From assembly GCA_013152435.1 (NCBI GenBank), contig JAADGJ010000096.1, forward strand, positions 1-33,808: a DNA stretch of 33,808 nucleotides, given 5' to 3'. Origin of the DNA: Chloroflexota bacterium (lineage in GTDB: Bacteria > Chloroflexota > Anaerolineae > DUEN01). Position numbers and translations under genes: made by a program. The notes beneath the pieces are model-generated. The model was given only the letters and a program-made list of their open reading frames with translations, was not told where the DNA came from and ran no database searches. This document shows positions 31,638-33,808 of the stretch, piece after piece; position 1 is the first letter of the stretch; each line of letters opens with the position of its first letter.

Positions 31638-31666
31638 ATTATACCTAGTTTCAATGGGCGTGGCAA
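31638..31666 (-). promoter_or_regulatory. Promoter of rseP
   Basis: On the minus strand the -35 box is TTGCCA (31666-31661) and the -10 box is TATAAT (31643-31638), with a 17-base spacer. The start would fall near 31631, giving a leader of about 78 bases. Confidence 0.75.
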
Positions 31667-32027
31667 ACCCCGGGTTTCCGCAACCATCCGACGAGGGGTA
31701 TATCCCTGGGCGTAACCCGACAGAAAGTTGTGCCTCGCGTCGTTCCACGACCGGATCCCAACCCTGCGGAATCCACACTCGACGGCCCTCATCCTCTCAG
31801 AGCGCGTCTGAGCAATGCCGTTGCCTCTGCCGTGGGGAGACCCCAAGGGGCCCGCCCCTCCGGAAAAAGCCGTTCTCCCACCTTCGACCTACCCGGCCTC
31901 GGCCCGGGTCCTTCGGGAAGGGCCGAGAAAGGGAGGTGCAGGCCGGACAAGAGAAGTTTCCGTGGAGGGAGGGCTCAACCGTTACGCCGCATGACACACC
32001 ACCGTGCCCCTACGCACGGCGGCCAGG

Positions 32028-32065
32028 AAAAAATAGGGACCAGAGGCTTTTCGACCTCTGGCCCC
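32028..32065 (-). terminator. Intrinsic terminator of the selA-DUF126-IPK operon
   Basis: On the minus strand GGGGCCAGAGG pairs with CCTCTGGTCCC over an 8-base loop (one G-T pair), followed by TA and six T residues. It lies 24 bases after the IPK stop. It is one of the strongest terminators in the window and closes the operon. Confidence 0.92.
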
Positions 32066-32089
32066 CTGAACGTGACGATCGTAGGTGAC

Positions 32090-32914
32090 TCACTCCTCAG
32101 ATCTCAGGCGGGTGCCGGCCGGATACGTCGCATCGCTCAGGACTCCGGCGACGTGCCCAGGCGTCTCTCCGCCGATCAAATGCACCTCCAACCCCGGCAT
32201 GGCCTGCACCAACCCGGCCATGATGCACACCTTGCTGGCCATCCCCCCGGTCACATCGGCGCCAAACGCCTCGCCCAGCCCCGCGTGGCCGGACAGGACC
32301 TCCTGCGGGGTGAGCTCCGGGATGCGTCGAGCATCGGGGTTACGCAGCGGGTCGGCTGTGAAGACGCCGTCCACCCGCCCCACCAGCACGATCCGGGCCG
32401 GCCGCAGGATGGGCGCCAGGAACGCGAACAGCTCCTCCGTGGAGGCGATGGTCCCCCCACGCACCTCGTCCAGTGCGACATCTCCATAGATCAGGGGCAC
32501 CAGCCCGACGGACAGCGCCCGTTCGATGGGCTCCCACCCCAACGCGATCAGCCGGCCGTCCCGGCAGAGCGCCGTCGCCGAAGGCTGGATCGACCATACG
32601 GGCAGCCCGGCCGCCAGCATCTGATCCGTCACGATCCGGTTCAGCCGCGCCGCGGCGGCCGCCGTCTCCGCGAACCCCCGCCAGCCCTCCGCACCGCGCA
32701 CGCCCGCACGCGTGCCATAACGCTTCCCCACCACATGTCCAAAGGATCCGCTGCCATGCCCCAACAGCAGTCGCAAATCGGGCCGCTCCGCTCGCGCCTG
32801 GGCCAACTCCTCAGCCAGGCGGGCGATGACATCGACCCGGGCCGTGGACGGGCGCGTCTTATCCGTGATCAGCGAGCCGCCCAGCTTCACGAAGACGAGC
32901 TCGCCCGCTCCCAT
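32090..32914 (-). CDS. Isopentenyl phosphate kinase
   Basis: A 274-residue amino-acid-kinase-fold enzyme that phosphorylates isopentenyl phosphate to isopentenyl diphosphate with ATP, the last step of alternative mevalonate pathways. FVKLGGSLITDKT carries the phosphate-binding Lys (K10). LLLGHGSGSFGH ends in H60, the His that marks isopentenyl phosphate kinases within the superfamily; DVTGGMASK is the late glycine loop. LVGRVDGVFTADP is also typical. The ATG at 32914 shares its A with the TGA of the DUF126 gene (TGATG) and follows GAAGGGGG. A start 27 bases earlier would add residues outside the family pattern. IPK is rare in bacteria but known in Chloroflexota such as Roseiflexus. Confidence 0.94.
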   Translation of the reverse strand: MGAGELVFVKLGGSLITDKTRPSTARVDVIARLAEELAQARAERPDLRLLLGHGSGSFGHVVGKRYGTRAGVRGAEGWRGFAETAAAAARLNRIVTDQMLAAGLPVWSIQPSATALCRDGRLIALGWEPIERALSVGLVPLIYGDVALDEVRGGTIASTEELFAFLAPILRPARIVLVGRVDGVFTADPLRNPDARRIPELTPQEVLSGHAGLGEAFGADVTGGMASKVCIMAGLVQAMPGLEVHLIGGETPGHVAGVLSDATYPAGTRLRSEE

Positions 32915-33330
32915 CACACCCCCTTCGCGGGCCAGACCCACACCTCGCCGTCTTGCACCCGCACGCGATCCCCGGTATGAATGCGGGAGATGTCCACCCG
33001 ATCCACCATGGGGATATCCGCGATGATGGCCCCCACCGCCACAATCGCCTCGCTCTCCCGATTGACGATGGCCACCGGAGCATGTCCACTCCGCTGCAAG
33101 CGCAGGATGGTGTACGAGCCGACGGTGCTCCCCTTGCCCGATGGGAACACGAGCACACGTCCGGCCACGCTCTGTCCCTGCAACGGATGCCCCGGCTCGA
33201 TCACGATCCCCGTGTCCGGATCCACCCCGCCCAGGAAGCCGATCGGCTCCGGCGAGACCAGGGCGATCCCCTCGGCCCGTCCCGGCCGGATCACCCGCCC
33301 GCGCAGCCGGATGGCCTCTCCCTCAGCCAT
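32914..33330 (-). CDS. DUF126 / aconitase-X swivel domain: phosphomevalonate dehydratase small subunit
   Basis: The protein has 138 residues. The pattern is that of the DUF126 swivel domain: RGRVIRPGRAEG, GFLGGVDPDTG, GHPLQGQSVAGRVLVFPSGKGSTVGSYTI (SGKGS at 64-68) and IVNRESEAIVAVGAIIADIPMVD. In archaea this small subunit, with a large DUF521 subunit carrying an iron-sulphur cluster, dehydrates mevalonate 5-phosphate to trans-anhydromevalonate 5-phosphate. The GSTVGSYT form and the overlap with an isopentenyl phosphate kinase gene favour that role over the bacterial hydroxyproline-type aconitase X. The large subunit is not in this window. The ATG at 33330 overlaps the selA end by 8 bases. Confidence 0.87.
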   Translation of the reverse strand: MAEGEAIRLRGRVIRPGRAEGIALVSPEPIGFLGGVDPDTGIVIEPGHPLQGQSVAGRVLVFPSGKGSTVGSYTILRLQRSGHAPVAIVNRESEAIVAVGAIIADIPMVDRVDISRIHTGDRVRVQDGEVWVWPAKGV

Positions 33331-33808
33331 GGGCGCGCTCCCAGGCGATCCGGACCGCCTCCAACAACGCCGACTCCTCCTCGGGCTGGACCGTGCGGGG
33401 ATCCAACCACACCTGCTCCTCCACGACGCGAGCCACCACAGGCGGGTCCCCCTCGCGCAGCGCCCGCCCCAGCGCCTCCGCCGATCGCGGCGTCAGCACC
33501 ACGGCGGTGGAGGGCAACGTCTCACCGGGCAGGGAGCCGCCTCCCACGGCCGAGCGCGTCGCGGCGATCGCAGCCTCCACCCCCTGCGCTCGTAACGCCT
33601 CCGCCCAGGTTCGGGCCCGGCGCTCCAGAGCCTCCGGCCTCGCCGCGATCATGCGCCACACGGGGATCTCCCGCTCCGCTTCCCCCCGCAGGTAGTGCAA
33701 TAGCGTGGCTTGAAGCCCGGCCAGGGTGGTCTTGTCCACGCGCAGCGCCCGCGCCAGAGGATGGCGGCGCAACGCACGCACCCATCGCTCCCGCCCCACG
33801 ATGATCCC
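33323..33808 (-). CDS. selA: L-seryl-tRNA(Sec) selenium transferase, C-terminal part (cut by window edge)
   Basis: SelA is a PLP enzyme that converts seryl-tRNA(Sec) to selenocysteyl-tRNA(Sec). Only about 161 C-terminal residues lie inside the window, and the reading frame is open to base 33808, where it reads GIIVGRERWVRALRRHPLARALRVDKTTLAG, a hallmark of the family. Later motifs are PVWRMIAARPEALERRA and VGGGSLPGETLPSTAVVL. The PLP lysine lies upstream, outside the window. Its presence predicts selenoproteins in this organism. Its stop overlaps the DUF126 start, so it shares an mRNA with the isoprenoid genes. Confidence 0.93.
   Translation of the reverse strand, partial: GIIVGRERWVRALRRHPLARALRVDKTTLAGLQATLLHYLRGEAEREIPVWRMIAARPEALERRARTWAEALRAQGVEAAIAATRSAVGGGSLPGETLPSTAVVLTPRSAEALGRALREGDPPVVARVVEEQVWLDPRTVQPEEESALLEAVRIAWERAHG

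Larger units (their letters stand above)
31554..32089. other. Intergenic region with promoter, hairpin element and terminator
   Basis: It holds the rseP promoter. At about 31835-31975 is a GC-rich stretch with a hairpin (GGGGC-CC-GCCCC) followed by GGAAAAAGCCGTTCTCCCACCTTCGACCT-type sequence, which loosely resembles the arms of elements A and B. It also holds the terminator of the selA-DUF126-IPK unit. Open frames here have no family features, and I see no gene. Confidence 0.6.

Noticed and set aside
31517-31846. A 109-codon minus-strand frame upstream of rseP
   Set aside because: It overlaps the rseP promoter and start, has no motif, and crosses a hairpin-rich spacer.

Overview
The window is GC-rich bacterial chromosome, densely coded, with no insertion sequence, prophage or CRISPR array visible. 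Several things suggest a member of the Chloroflexota, probably of the Anaerolineae or a neighbouring thermophilic class. These are a Thr-Pro-rich LysM protein with an N-terminal zinc ribbon, GT39-type membrane glycosyltransferases, a subtilase with a GVNWG tail, a HEAT protein with a small lineage-type partner, and an isopentenyl phosphate kinase. This placement is inferred from gene content, not from a marker tree.

Region 1-1.5 kb (minus strand): a NusG paralogue and a sugar-nucleotide epimerase with a frameshift look like the head of a polysaccharide cluster that runs off the left edge. They lie behind a tRNA-Leu(GAG) gene that has its own terminator. Region 1.5-5.1 kb (plus): a promoter whose -35 box overlaps that of the tRNA promoter drives plsX-fabF (phospholipid and fatty-acid synthesis). 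A two-TM NERD-like protein follows. Region 5.1-10.3 kb (minus): a palindromic repeat element, a large membrane GGDEF/HD-GYP c-di-GMP enzyme and a secreted subtilase. Region 10.3-14.4 kb (minus): radC, then a tight sugar-catabolic set of a Gfo/Idh/MocA oxidoreductase, a GH4 glycosidase and a BadF-type sugar kinase. A second palindromic element and a plus-strand zinc-ribbon membrane protein follow (14.4-15.4 kb).

Region 15.6-22.4 kb (minus): a GT39-type glycosyltransferase, then two adjacent paralogue-linked proteins built of carboxypeptidase-regulatory-like repeats. Both end in the same domain, which resembles cell-wall-binding repeat 2. The larger one also has a TIM-barrel glycosidase-like head. 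Region 22.6-30.4 kb (minus): a tightly spaced operon of HEAT protein, 115-residue unknown, TPR protein, PflX-like radical SAM enzyme, acylphosphatase, FecR-domain protein and GT39-type transferase, preceded by a zinc-ribbon/LysM protein. Region 30.5-31.6 kb: the site-2 protease RseP with a clear promoter and terminator.

Region 32-33.8 kb (minus): the most interesting part. The C-terminal half of selA overlaps a DUF126 gene, which overlaps an isopentenyl phosphate kinase gene, and a strong terminator follows. DUF126 is the small subunit of aconitase-X-type phosphomevalonate dehydratase, and IPK acts two steps later in the archaeal-type mevalonate pathway. The pair therefore predicts an archaeal-style isoprenoid route in this bacterium. 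A second theme is a set of GC-rich, nested-hairpin palindromic elements between genes (5.1, 10.1, 14.6 and 31.8 kb, with a related fragment at 22.6 kb).
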